A stretch of DNA of 18,248 nucleotides. It comes from Thermohalobaculum sp038524325. Lineage in GTDB: Bacteria; Pseudomonadota; Alphaproteobacteria; Rhodobacterales; Rhodobacteraceae. Location of the stretch: assembly GCA_038524325.1 (NCBI GenBank), contig JBCBIS010000075.1, forward strand, positions 1-18,248, given 5' to 3'. Each line of letters opens with the position of its first letter. Positions within the stretch are counted from its first letter, which is position 1. A model generated the notes under the pieces. That model did no database searches. It saw only the letters and a list, made by a program, of their open reading frames with translations, and was not told the origin of the DNA. Positions 7,859 through 15,052 of this stretch are shown here, one piece after another. Both the position numbers and the translations under genes were made by a program.

Positions 7859-8528
7859 AGGCCAGCGCCTCTGCCACAGCCTCACGAAAGACGTCCTCGA
7901 ACATCTCGGCCGTCAACCGCCCGGTGTTCGTGTTGTATCGGGAGCAATGATAGCTGGCCCTGATGCTAAGCGCGCCGATCCGATACTGCAGATTATGCCC
8001 AAAGGGATGGGCGGCGACCCGCGCGCCGAGCGCGCGCAGCGTGGAATCGTGGGCGATCTTGCCCAGCGTCACCAGGGTTCTCAGCTGTGGCAACGCCGCG
8101 ATCTGAGCGCTCAGGAACGGGCGGCAGGCATTCACCTCTGCCCCGGTCGGTTTGTTTTGCGGCGGGACACAGCGAACGGCATTGGTGATCATGCAGTTGA
8201 CAAGTTCCAGCCCATCCTGGGCATTCGCGGCGAAAACTCCGCGGCTCAGGCCGAATTTCGCGAGCGTGGGGTAGAGCAGATCGCCTGCCCAATCGCCGGT
8301 GAAAGGCCGGCCAGTGCGGTTTGCTCCGGTCACACCCGGGGCGAGACCGATAATCAGCAGCCGAGCGTCGGGGTCGCCGAAACTCGGCACAGCCCCGTTA
8401 AACCAGTCTGGGTTCGCCGCCCTGTTCTCGTCCCGATACCGGGAGAGCCTGGGGCAGACTTGGCAGTCCTTAGGAGCGTCCTTGGTCGTCACCCGTGGGC
8501 GAGGTTCAATTCTCTTCATCCTCGACAC
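7857..8528 (-). CDS. uracil-DNA glycosylase, family 5 (UDGb type)
   Basis: The product is about 223 residues. The active-site motif GLAPGVTGANRTGRPFTGD (residues 61-79) has no catalytic Asp/Asn directly after GLAPG, as in family 5 (UDGb) rather than family 4. The second motif SYHCSRYNTNTGRLT near the C-terminus also fits UDGb. Cys22, Cys25, Cys112 and Cys120 are placed as iron-sulfur ligands. The enzyme removes uracil and related deaminated bases from DNA in base-excision repair. The frame opens at GTG (8526-8528), overlapping the NYN gene by 23 bp; an ATG at 8517-8519 is an equally possible start (three residues shorter), and neither has a strong Shine-Dalgarno. Translational coupling to the upstream NYN gene is likely. 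Confidence 0.9.
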   Translation of the reverse strand: MSRMKRIEPRPRVTTKDAPKDCQVCPRLSRYRDENRAANPDWFNGAVPSFGDPDARLLIIGLAPGVTGANRTGRPFTGDWAGDLLYPTLAKFGLSRGVFAANAQDGLELVNCMITNAVRCVPPQNKPTGAEVNACRPFLSAQIAALPQLRTLVTLGKIAHDSTLRALGARVAAHPFGHNLQYRIGALSIRASYHCSRYNTNTGRLTAEMFEDVFREAVAEALA

Positions 8529-9087
8529 GGTCGTGTTCGTGTTCTTCTCTCGGCTCAGGACGCGGCGGTCTCCCGATGACCTCTTTGAGCTCTTCGAGTT
8601 CGATAAAGTTGTCTGCTTGCCGCCGCAGGTCGTCGGCGATCATCGGGGGCGAGGACCGTATGGTCGAGACGACCGAGACCCGAACGCCCTTCCGCTGGAT
8701 TGCGCCGACCAGGCTCCGGAAATCGCCATCGCCCGAGAAGAGGACGATATGCTCGACATGATCGGCCATTTCCATGGCGTCCACGGCGAGTTCGATATCC
8801 ATGTTCCCCTTGATTTTCCGCCGTCCGGTCGAGTCCGTGAACTCCTTCGCCGGCTTGGTCACCAGGGTAAAGCCATTATAGTCCAGCCAGTCGACCAGCG
8901 GCCTGATCGGCGAATACTCTTCGTTCTCGATCAGCGCGGTGTAGTAGAAAGCCCGCACCATCTTGCCACGACGCATGAACTCCGATCTCAGGAGCTTATA
9001 GTCTATATCGAAGCCCAATGCCTTGGTGGCCGCGTAAAGATTGGAACCGTCAATGAACAATGCCAAGCGTTCGTCGCGATAAAACAT
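8506..9087 (-). CDS. NYN-domain (LabA/DUF88 family) putative ribonuclease
   Basis: The product is 193 residues from ATG at 9085-9087, preceded by AGAGG at about 9 bases; the open frame extends further upstream, but without family-like sequence. NYN domains are PIN-like metal-dependent RNase folds. The acidic residues expected are visible: Asp13 with Asn16 in LFIDGSNLY, Asp97/Asp103 in NMDIELAVDAM, and Asp120/Asp122 in SGDGDF. The C-terminus is very acidic and rich in Glu and His. LabA/DUF88 proteins are widespread in alphaproteobacteria, and their RNA targets are mostly unknown. It is divergent from folK across 133 bp and is the first gene of a two-gene unit with the uracil-DNA glycosylase. 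Family assignment is firm; RNase activity is inferred from the fold. Confidence 0.9.
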   Translation of the reverse strand: MFYRDERLALFIDGSNLYAATKALGFDIDYKLLRSEFMRRGKMVRAFYYTALIENEEYSPIRPLVDWLDYNGFTLVTKPAKEFTDSTGRRKIKGNMDIELAVDAMEMADHVEHIVLFSGDGDFRSLVGAIQRKGVRVSVVSTIRSSPPMIADDLRRQADNFIELEELKEVIGRPPRPEPREEHEHDRVEDEEN

Positions 9088-9172
9088 CCGAGTTTGCCTC
9101 TGATTGGCCCGATCCGCAGAGCCTGTCTCAAATGACATCCTGCGTCGCGCATATTTCAACGTAGCGGCGGGA

Positions 9173-9201
9173 CCTATACGTTGACAAGTCCAGTCTGCCA
9201 A
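9173..9201 (-). promoter_or_regulatory. candidate sigma70-type promoter for the NYN/UDG unit
   Basis: On the minus strand TTGGCA (9196-9201) and TATAGG (9173-9178) are separated by exactly 17 bp, pointing at the NYN gene about 85 bp downstream. The site lies in the divergent NYN/folK gap. It overlaps a plus-strand TTGACA (9181-9186) that could serve folK, although no good -10 follows that one. Prediction from consensus similarity only. Confidence 0.4.
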
Positions 9202-9220
9202 CCAGGAAATTAACAGAAAT

Positions 9221-9784
9221 ATGACCCAAATTTTCGTTGCATTGGGCGGGAATACGCCAGGGTTGCATGGCGACGTGAGCGCAACCCTGTTGCGCGCGCT
9301 CGAAAAGATCGATGCAACGGATGGGGTGTCGGTTCGCGCGGTGTCGCGCTTATATCGCACGCCGGCTGTGCCTCTCGGCTCGGGCCCAGACTTTGTGAAT
9401 GCGGCGGCGGAGCTGGCGACCGATTGGCCGGCGGAGACAGTGTTGGACCGGCTGCTCGCCATCGAGGAAGAGCTCGGCCGCCTCCGTGACACGCGCTGGG
9501 GGGCGCGAAAATGCGATCTCGATCTGATCGCCTGCGGGGACCTGATCCTGCCCGACTTGGCCACCGTGCAGGAGTGGATGGCGCTGGATCTGGGCCGCGC
9601 GCAGACACGAACGCCCCTGCGCCTGATCCTGCCGCATCCACGCATGCACGAGCGCGCCTTTGTCCTGGTTCCGTTGCGGGATATCGCCCCGAATTGGCGC
9701 CATCCGGTGACCGGGTCGCGTGTGACCGAGATGCTGGCCAGGCTCGACCCCGACGATATCGCATCGATTTCGGTTCTGGACTGA
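9221..9784 (+). CDS. folK: 2-amino-4-hydroxy-6-hydroxymethyldihydropteridine pyrophosphokinase (HPPK)
   Basis: The product is 187 residues. HPPK transfers pyrophosphate from ATP to hydroxymethyl-dihydropterin, the step before dihydropteroate synthase in folate synthesis. The N-terminus FVALGGNTPG matches the family GSN-type start. The signature RWGARKCDLDLI (residues 92-103) holds the Mg-binding Asp pair (Asp99, Asp101) and conserved arginines. LPHPRMHERAFVLVPL follows, as in other HPPKs. ATG at 9221 has AGGA about 13 bases upstream, a little far. No folB or folP is adjacent; the gene is the head of the rightward housekeeping run, with 91 bp to rpoZ. Confidence 0.96.
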   Translation: MTQIFVALGGNTPGLHGDVSATLLRALEKIDATDGVSVRAVSRLYRTPAVPLGSGPDFVNAAAELATDWPAETVLDRLLAIEEELGRLRDTRWGARKCDLDLIACGDLILPDLATVQEWMALDLGRAQTRTPLRLILPHPRMHERAFVLVPLRDIAPNWRHPVTGSRVTEMLARLDPDDIASISVLD

Positions 9785-9807
9785 CGGTCTCAAGCATCGG
9801 AAAAGGC

Positions 9808-9836
9808 TTGCAAATGCCAGGCTGAGCCTCTATCTG
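9808..9836 (+). promoter_or_regulatory. candidate sigma70-type promoter upstream of rpoZ
   Basis: TTGCAA (9808-9813) and TATCTG (9831-9836) are separated by 17 bp, 39 bp upstream of the rpoZ ATG. The preceding base gives CTTG, the form common in alphaproteobacterial -35 elements. It would allow rpoZ, and perhaps rsh, to be transcribed independently of folK. Consensus-based prediction. Confidence 0.4.
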
Positions 9837-9875
9837 GGCTGCTTGCCTTTCCGTCAGCGAATAGGAGTGCCGCCC

Positions 9876-10235
9876 ATGGCCCGCGTGACAGTTGAAGATT
9901 GCGTCGACAAAGTCTCGAACCGGTTCGATCTGGTGATGATGTCGGCCCATCGGGCGCGGATGCTCTCTTCCGGCGCACCCATGACCGTCGACAGAGATAA
10001 TGATAAGAACCCTGTCGTCGCCCTGCGCGAGATCGCCGAAGAGACGATCACGCCCGACGATCTGATGGAAGAGGCGATCGAGAGCCACCAGCGCCATATC
10101 GAAGTCGACGAGCCCGAGGATGACAATATGGCCGTTCTGATGGCCGGTGGCGTCGAAGATCCGCGCCCCGCGCCGACCGATGATCTCGATGAGGAAAAAT
10201 TGCTCCGCGCCCTGATGGCCGAGCAAAGCCGCTGA
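9876..10235 (+). CDS. rpoZ: DNA-directed RNA polymerase omega subunit
   Basis: The product is 119 residues. The N-terminus MARVTVEDCVDKVSNRFDLVMMSAHRAR is the classic omega start, followed by NPVVALREIAEETI. Omega wraps the beta-prime C-terminus, aids polymerase assembly and in many proteobacteria forms part of a ppGpp site. The acidic tail after residue 65 is normal for alphaproteobacteria. ATG at 9876 is chosen over an upstream in-frame start because AGGAG (9863-9867) is well spaced and the conserved sequence begins there. The next gene is the (p)ppGpp synthetase/hydrolase rsh, 82 bp downstream, a frequent pairing. Confidence 0.97.
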   Translation: MARVTVEDCVDKVSNRFDLVMMSAHRARMLSSGAPMTVDRDNDKNPVVALREIAEETITPDDLMEEAIESHQRHIEVDEPEDDNMAVLMAGGVEDPRPAPTDDLDEEKLLRALMAEQSR

Positions 10236-10317
10236 GGTCCGGCCCGGTCGGGTGCGGCGAGAGCAGCAGCCGACCTGGACCACCCGCCTCGGCCGCCAGC
10301 GTTGAAAGGCCGCGTCC

Positions 10318-12522
10318 GTGATCCGTCAGTTCGAATTGGTCGAGCGGGTCAAGGACTACAACCCGACATCCGATGAAGCGCTGCTGAACCGCGCCTATGT
10401 GTTCGGCGCCAAGGCTCATGCGAATCAGCGCCGGGCCAACGGCGACCCATATTTCGGACACCCGGTTGAAGTTGCCTCGATCCTGACCGAGCTGCGGCTG
10501 GACGATGCCTCTATCGTGACGGCGCTCCTGCACGACACGGTCGAGGACACTGCGGCGACCCGGGATGAGATTGCTCGTCTGTTCGGCGAGGAGATCGCCA
10601 GCCTGGTCGATGGGGTGACCAAGCTCACCAAACTGGAGCTGTCCAGCCAGGAAACAGCGCAGGCCGAAAACTTCCGCAAATTGCTGTTGGCGATGGCCAA
10701 GGATGTGCGGGTGATCCTGGTCAAACTGGCCGACCGGCTGCACAACATGCGCACCATCAGCCATCTGCGCGAGGAAAAACGCCAGCGGATCGCCCGCGAG
10801 ACGATGGAGATTTACGCACCTCTGGCCGGACGGATGGGCATGCAGCGGATCCGCGAACAGCTCGAGGATCTGTGCTTCGAGGTGCTCCAGCCCGAAGCCC
10901 GCACCTCGCTCATGCGCCGATTCCTGAAATTGCGGGCCGAGAAGGGCGATATGATCCCGCAGATCTCGGACGAGATCGCCCAAGTGCTCGAGACCGCCGG
11001 CGTCGAGGCCGAGATCATCGGGCGCGAGAAGAAACCCTACTCGATCTGGCGCAAGATGGAGGAGAAGCGCACGGCGTTCAGCCAGCTCTCGGACATCTAC
11101 GCCTTCCGGGTGATCTGCCCGGACGAGGAGGACTGCTATCTGGCCCTAGGCGCGATCCATCGCCACTGGCGCGCGGTGCCGGGCCGCTTCAAGGATTACG
11201 TGTCGAGTCCCAAGGCCAACGGCTATCGCTCGATACACACCACCGTTTATGGGCCTGGCCCGGTCGGGACCGGCGCGATGCGGGTCGAGGTGCAGATCCG
11301 CACGCATCAGATGCATGCCGTGGCCGAGACGGGCGTGGCCGCGCATTGGGCCTATAAGGGCGGCGAACGCGCCGAGAACCCGTTTGCCGTCGATCCGTTC
11401 CAATGGCTCCGCGATCTGGTCGAGCGGTTGGAGAAAGGCGACGAGCCGGCCGAGTTCCTGGAACATGTCAAACTCGACATGTTCAACGATCAGGTCTTCT
11501 GCTTTACCCCCAAGGGCGATGTCGTGGGGCTGCCGCGCGGGGCGACGCCGATCGATTTTGCCTATGCCATCCACACCCGGGTCGGCGATCGCTGTGCGGG
11601 AGCGGTGGTCGATGGCAACCGTGTCCCGCTCTGGACGCGGCTCCGCAACGGCCAGCAGATCGAGATCATCACGGCGGAAGGCCAGCGCCCCAGCCCGCAA
11701 TGGGAAGATCTGGCTCAGACCGGCCGCGCCAAATCCGCGATCCGGCGCACGGTCCGCGAACGTCTGCGGGCCGAGCAGGAGGCATTGGGCCGCGATCTGG
11801 TGTTTCAGAGTTTCGCCCGGGCGGGCCGCTCGGCCGGAGAGAAAACCCTGGCCACCGCAGCGGCGCGGCTCGGCATGCGCAACACCGCCGAAATGCTGGT
11901 GGCGCTGGCCGAAGGGCGCCTTGCCAGCCACGCGATCATCGACGCTGTCTATCCCAGTCAGCCCGGCCAATCGGCCGAACCCGTCGTCAGCGTGCCCGAG
12001 GTCCGCGTGCGCGGGGTGAAACGCGGCCAGGCGATCAGTTTCTGCAAGACCTGCTGGCCGATCCCCGGCGACCGGATCATGGGCCTCACACGCCGGGGCA
12101 GGGTGGTGGTCCACGCCATCGCCTGCCCCTTGCTGGCCGAATTCGAAGATGAGTTGGAGCGTTGGCACGATCTCGGCTGGGACCCGGAGGCAAATGCACA
12201 GCCGGTCAATCTCGTCCGCATAAACCTGACTTTAGCGAATCAGCCGGGCACTCTCGGGTCGGTTTGCACCCTGGTCGGCGAAGCGCAGGCAAATATCGAC
12301 AATATCGGCGTCAGCATCCGGAAACCCGACTTCTTTGTCATGGAAATGGAGCTGGAAGTGAGGGATGTGAAACACTTAGGCGATATCCTCGCCTCACTTC
12401 GGGCACAAGACTATGTCAACATCGTCGAGCGTGCGTTTGGCGAGACCGAAATGGACAATCGCCCGCAGACGGCGGAGCAGCCGCGCCTGCCGCTCGGCCG
12501 TCAGCCGGTGCACGGGCACTAA
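10318..12522 (+). CDS. rsh: bifunctional (p)ppGpp synthetase/hydrolase, RelA/SpoT homologue
   Basis: The product is 734 residues. Domains in order are the HD hydrolase (about 25-200; His48, then HDTVEDT at 72-78), the synthetase (about 230-350; YSIWRKM, AFRVI, RFKDY, NGYRSIHTTV), TGS (about 395-455; FCFTPKGDVVGLPRGATPIDFAYAIH), a Cys-containing linker and a C-terminal ACT domain (about 650-725; LTLANQPGTLGSV). RFKD at 290-293 is the RxKD form typical of bifunctional or SpoT-type enzymes rather than the ExDD form of RelA, and the HD residues are intact, so both synthesis and hydrolysis of (p)ppGpp are expected. The start is GTG at 10318 with GAAAGG about 8 bases before it. It lies just after rpoZ, which fits a stringent-response pair. 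Confidence 0.96.
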   Translation: MIRQFELVERVKDYNPTSDEALLNRAYVFGAKAHANQRRANGDPYFGHPVEVASILTELRLDDASIVTALLHDTVEDTAATRDEIARLFGEEIASLVDGVTKLTKLELSSQETAQAENFRKLLLAMAKDVRVILVKLADRLHNMRTISHLREEKRQRIARETMEIYAPLAGRMGMQRIREQLEDLCFEVLQPEARTSLMRRFLKLRAEKGDMIPQISDEIAQVLETAGVEAEIIGREKKPYSIWRKMEEKRTAFSQLSDIYAFRVICPDEEDCYLALGAIHRHWRAVPGRFKDYVSSPKANGYRSIHTTVYGPGPVGTGAMRVEVQIRTHQMHAVAETGVAAHWAYKGGERAENPFAVDPFQWLRDLVERLEKGDEPAEFLEHVKLDMFNDQVFCFTPKGDVVGLPRGATPIDFAYAIHTRVGDRCAGAVVDGNRVPLWTRLRNGQQIEIITAEGQRPSPQWEDLAQTGRAKSAIRRTVRERLRAEQEALGRDLVFQSFARAGRSAGEKTLATAAARLGMRNTAEMLVALAEGRLASHAIIDAVYPSQPGQSAEPVVSVPEVRVRGVKRGQAISFCKTCWPIPGDRIMGLTRRGRVVVHAIACPLLAEFEDELERWHDLGWDPEANAQPVNLVRINLTLANQPGTLGSVCTLVGEAQANIDNIGVSIRKPDFFVMEMELEVRDVKHLGDILASLRAQDYVNIVERAFGETEMDNRPQTAEQPRLPLGRQPVHGH

Positions 12523-12566
12523 GGCGCGAGGCGGCCGTCTCGGCACGCATTGAAAGACGGACCCAA

Positions 12567-12583
12567 GCATCTCTCCGAGATGC
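12567..12583 (+). other. perfect 7-bp hairpin in the rsh-DUF2062 gap
   Basis: GCATCTC (12567-12573) and GAGATGC (12577-12583) are perfect complements with a 3-nt TCC loop, a compact stem-loop 39 bp upstream of the ATG chosen for the DUF2062 gene. No T-run follows, so it is not a standard intrinsic terminator. It may stabilise an RNA end, attenuate readthrough or bind a protein as DNA. Function is unknown. Confidence 0.45.
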
Positions 12584-12621
12584 GCATTCGAGTGGGGCGA
12601 GATGAGCGGAACGGGCCTGGC

Positions 12622-13284
12622 ATGATCCTGAAGAGGCGCGAGAAACCCAGTTTCTGGGTCCGGGCACGTGAGTTCATCGCGCCGCGCAAGGGGATGTTGC
12701 GCGGGGTGGATTACCTCTCGAAGCGGATGCGGCGCCTGCCGGACAGCCCGCATCGGATCGCGCTGGGCTTCGCCTGCGGAGCCATGGCCTCGTTCACACC
12801 GTTCTTCGGGTTTCATTTCTTCGTCGCCGCCGGGATCGCCTGGCTGGTCCGGGGCAATGTCATCGCGTCTCTGTTCGGAACGGCGGTTGGAAATCCGTTC
12901 ACTTTTCCGGTGATCTCGACCAGCTCGCTCTATCTTGGCCGCTGGATCATGGGACGGGGCGAGGATGGCTCGACCTTCGACGTGGTCATGGACAGTTTCG
13001 CCGATGCGTTCAAGTCGATCTGGGGCACGATGAAAAGCTGGTTCGGCTATGGCCCCTCGATGTGGGACGGGCTGGTGCAGTTCTTCGACGATGTCTTCCT
13101 GCCCTATCTGATCGGCGGCGCGATCCCCGGTCTGGTGGCCGGCATCCTGTTCTATGCTATTCTCCTGCCCGTGGTGAGCGCCTATCAAAGCCGCAGGCGC
13201 ATCAAGCTGGCTGAGATCCGCGAGAAGCGCGAAGCGGATACGCTGGCGGCCCAGGCGGCCTTTGACGAAGTGGCAGGAGACTGA
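12622..13284 (+). CDS. DUF2062 domain membrane protein
   Basis: The product is 220 residues from ATG at 12622. A longer in-frame frame exists from TTG at 12550, but the family start (MILKRREKPSFWVRAREFIAPRKG) begins at 12622 and a short purine stretch (ACGGG) precedes it. The DUF2062 core runs from RRLPDSPHRIALGFACGAMASFTPFFGFHF through a second hydrophobic segment with GTAVGNPFTFP to a C-terminal membrane segment (LPYLIGGAIPGLVAGILFYA). A basic tail follows, predicted cytoplasmic. Function is not known; the family is an inner-membrane protein of two or three spans. The stop is one base before the pdxJ start codon, so the two genes are cotranscribed. Confidence 0.88.
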   Translation: MILKRREKPSFWVRAREFIAPRKGMLRGVDYLSKRMRRLPDSPHRIALGFACGAMASFTPFFGFHFFVAAGIAWLVRGNVIASLFGTAVGNPFTFPVISTSSLYLGRWIMGRGEDGSTFDVVMDSFADAFKSIWGTMKSWFGYGPSMWDGLVQFFDDVFLPYLIGGAIPGLVAGILFYAILLPVVSAYQSRRRIKLAEIREKREADTLAAQAAFDEVAGD

Positions 13285-13285
13285 G

Positions 13286-14077
13286 ATGACCAACGCCTCC
13301 CTGACAGCCCCCCTTGGCCGGTTGCGACTTGGCGTTAATATCGATCACGTCGCGACCATCCGAAATGCCCGCGGAGGCGCGGTGCCCGATCCGATCCGCG
13401 CGGCCAAGATGGCCGAGGCGGCGGGCGCCGACGGCATCACGGCACATCTGCGCGAGGATCGCCGCCACATAACCGATGACGATATCGCCCGTCTGATGGA
13501 GACGCTGACCCTGCCGCTGAACTTCGAGATGGCAGCGACCGACGAGATGCAGAAGATCGCGCTGCGCCACAAACCCCACGCGGTCTGCATCGTCCCCGAG
13601 CGGCGCGAGGAACGCACAACCGAGGGTGGGCTGGAAGTGGCGCGCGAGGAAAACCGCCTCGCCCATTTCATCGCACCGCTGGCCGAGGCCGGTTGCCGCG
13701 TCTCGATCTTCATCGCCGCCGATCAGCGCCAGATCGAGGCCGCTGCACGGATCGGCGCCCCGGTGATCGAGCTCCACACCGGCAGCTATTGCGATGCCCA
13801 TGCCGAGGGCCGGTTTGCCGACTGCGATGCCGAGTTGGAGAAGCTCCGCGCGATGTCCGCCTTCGCCCATTCCCTGGGGCTCGAGGTGCATGCCGGCCAC
13901 GGCCTGACCTATGACACCGTCGCCCCCGTGGCCGCCCTGCCCGAGGCGATGGAGCTCAATATCGGCCATTTCCTGATCGGTGAGGCCATCTTCTCCGGCC
14001 TCGACAGCGCCATCCGCCGCATGCGCGAGATCATGGACCGCGCCCGGCGCGAGGCGTTCGGCGAGGGGGTCGCGTAA
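13286..14077 (+). CDS. pdxJ: pyridoxine 5'-phosphate synthase
   Basis: The product is 263 residues. PdxJ condenses 1-deoxyxylulose 5-phosphate with 3-amino-2-oxopropyl phosphate to make pyridoxine phosphate, the ring-closing step of the DXP-dependent vitamin B6 pathway. Diagnostic segments are GVNIDHVATIRNARGG (16-31), ADGITAHLREDRRHI with active-site residues, the IELHTGSY phosphate loop, VHAGHGLTYDTV and LNIGHFLIGEAIF. ATG at 13286 is chosen over the in-frame ATG at 13262, which lies inside the DUF2062 gene, because AGGAG is spaced about 7 bases and conservation starts here. In this group pdxJ is commonly followed directly by acpS; here a small peptide gene lies between them. Confidence 0.97.
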   Translation: MTNASLTAPLGRLRLGVNIDHVATIRNARGGAVPDPIRAAKMAEAAGADGITAHLREDRRHITDDDIARLMETLTLPLNFEMAATDEMQKIALRHKPHAVCIVPERREERTTEGGLEVAREENRLAHFIAPLAEAGCRVSIFIAADQRQIEAAARIGAPVIELHTGSYCDAHAEGRFADCDAELEKLRAMSAFAHSLGLEVHAGHGLTYDTVAPVAALPEAMELNIGHFLIGEAIFSGLDSAIRRMREIMDRARREAFGEGVA

Positions 14078-14109
14078 ACCCATACCATCCTGTGCAAATC
14101 CTCACTGCG

Positions 14110-14148
14110 GGCGAGGGTTAACCACCTACTCTCTCGCCAGCAAATTTT
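14110..14148 (+). promoter_or_regulatory. stem-loop with T-run, or promoter, between pdxJ and the peptide gene
   Basis: GGCGAGGG (14110-14117) pairs with CTCTCGCC (14131-14138) including one G-U pair, with a 13-nt loop; TTTT lies at 14145-14148. This could be a weak pdxJ terminator. The same stretch also holds TTAACC (14118-14123) and CAAATT (14141-14146) spaced by 17 bp, a poor but possible promoter for the downstream peptide gene, plus the palindrome GGTTAACC (14116-14123), which contains a CtrA-like TTAAC half-site. The sequence does not decide between these readings. Confidence 0.3.
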
Positions 14149-14179
14149 CAGAGGCCCCCGAAGGGTGAGGAGCGATCAG

Positions 14180-14425
14180 ATGGCAAACGAAACCAAGAAA
14201 TCCAATCTAAGCAACCAAGACCTCGATGCAGTCACCGGCGGCGCCGATGCCGAGCCGCAGGACGCGATTATGTCCTCGGTCAATCCCGGCGATGCGCCGC
14301 TCACGCACTCTGTCGGTGTGTCGCAGACACAGACCATCGGTGTGAATGCCGCGGAGACGGTGCATCTGCACAAGCCAAAGGCCAGTTTTTGGAGCTTTGG
14401 CAGTTTCTCGCTGTTCAAGCGCTGA
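14180..14425 (+). CDS. small peptide with double-glycine leader, putative bacteriocin/RiPP-like precursor
   Basis: The product is 81 residues. The N-terminal 21 residues contain LSNQDLDAVTGG (10-21), matching the pattern LSxxELxxVxGG of leaders cleaved after Gly-Gly by C39-peptidase ABC exporters. The predicted 60-residue remainder has no cysteine, which argues against a lanthipeptide or disulfide class. It begins acidic, has a Ser/Thr/Val/Gln-rich middle and ends in an aromatic, basic tail (FWSFGSFSLFKR). ATG at 14180 has AGGAG about 8 bases upstream; a GTG at 14165 overlaps that ribosome site and is rejected. The gene is inserted between pdxJ and acpS. No C39 transporter, immunity or modification gene is visible here. 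Gene reality is well supported; bacteriocin function is a hypothesis from the leader alone. Confidence 0.8.
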   Translation: MANETKKSNLSNQDLDAVTGGADAEPQDAIMSSVNPGDAPLTHSVGVSQTQTIGVNAAETVHLHKPKASFWSFGSFSLFKR

Positions 14426-14462
14426 AGGGACGCGCTGGACAGCGGCGCGGTTATTCCAGACA

Positions 14463-14490
14463 CTCCCCCGCAGAACCGCGTGTGGGGGAG
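14463..14490 (+). promoter_or_regulatory. RBS-sequestering hairpin before acpS
   Basis: CTCCCCCGCA (14463-14472) pairs with TGTGGGGGAG (14481-14490), a 10-bp stem with one G-U pair and an 8-nt loop. The 3' arm GGGGGAG is the Shine-Dalgarno of acpS, 6 bases before its ATG at 14497, so the folded RNA would hide the ribosome site. No T-run follows, so termination is unlikely. The pairing is read directly; translational control is inference. Confidence 0.55.
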
Positions 14491-14496
14491 GCGTCC

Positions 14497-14919
14497 ATGA
14501 TCATCGGCATCGGCAGCGATCTGGCGGATATCCGGCGTATCGAGGGCACGCTCGAACGCTTTGGGCAGCGCTTCGTCAACCGGGTCTTCACCTCCATCGA
14601 ACAGGCGAAATCGGACAAGCGGCGCGAGCGTGCGGCGTCTTACGCCAAACGCTGGGCGGCGAAGGAGGCGTGTTCCAAGGCGCTGGGCACCGGGCTGGCC
14701 ATGGGGATTGCCTGGCGCGAAATGGGGGTGGTCAACCTCCCCTCGGGCCAGCCGACGATGGCGCTGACCGGAGGTGCCGCCGACCGCCTCGCCAAACTCA
14801 CCCCGCCTGGCATGACCGCCCGCATCCACCTGACCATCACCGACGACAAACCCTATGCCCAAGCCTTTGTCGTGATCGAGGCACTGCCCGCCGACACCCC
14901 CTATCTCGCCCAAGGCTAG
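14497..14919 (+). CDS. acpS: holo-[acyl-carrier-protein] synthase
   Basis: The product is 140 residues. AcpS transfers 4'-phosphopantetheine from CoA to the serine of acyl carrier protein, needed for fatty acid synthesis. The N-terminal GIGSDLADIRRIE (4-16) contains the Mg-binding Asp8, and KRWAAKEACSKALGTG (51-66) contains Glu57 and the CoA-binding residues. VFTSIEQA lies between them as expected. ATG at 14497 follows a strong GGGGGAG at a spacing of 6; longer in-frame starts fall inside the peptide gene and lack homology. It is the last gene of the rightward housekeeping run, and a terminator-like hairpin overlaps its stop. Confidence 0.96.
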   Translation: MIIGIGSDLADIRRIEGTLERFGQRFVNRVFTSIEQAKSDKRRERAASYAKRWAAKEACSKALGTGLAMGIAWREMGVVNLPSGQPTMALTGGAADRLAKLTPPGMTARIHLTITDDKPYAQAFVVIEALPADTPYLAQG

Positions 14920-14951
14920 GGGGATCTCTCGACACCCTCTTGGGGCCTTTT
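14909..14951 (+). terminator. candidate intrinsic terminator after acpS
   Basis: CCCAAG (14909-14914) pairs with CTTGGG (14939-14944). After a 3-nt bulge, AGGG (14918-14921) pairs with CCCT (14935-14938), around a 13-nt loop. TTTT follows at 14948-14951 after a short GCC. The hairpin overlaps the acpS stop codon (14917-14919). The T-run is short, so strength is uncertain. Confidence 0.5.
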
Positions 14952-15052
14952 GATCTCTGCGAAAAGGTCATCCTGTTGCGTCCCAAATCGACCGTTGGCC
15001 TTTCTTTCTTGCGCTAAATTGCCCTAAAGTTGTGTAGAGGCAGGGGGCGGAT

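Noticed and set aside
9181..9209. TTGACA as a folK promoter on the plus strand
   Set aside because: The -35 match is perfect, but the hexamer 17 bp downstream (AGGAAA) is a poor -10 and overlaps the folK ribosome site region; left unlisted as a feature.
10246..10275. GGTCGG/CCGACC inverted repeat between rpoZ and rsh as terminator
   Set aside because: Only 6 bp with an 18-nt loop and no T-run; expected by chance in such GC-rich sequence.
12550..12621. Upstream TTG start extending the DUF2062 protein by 24 residues
   Set aside because: The extension spans the hairpin at 12567-12583, is unlike the family N-terminus, and ATG 12622 begins the conserved sequence.
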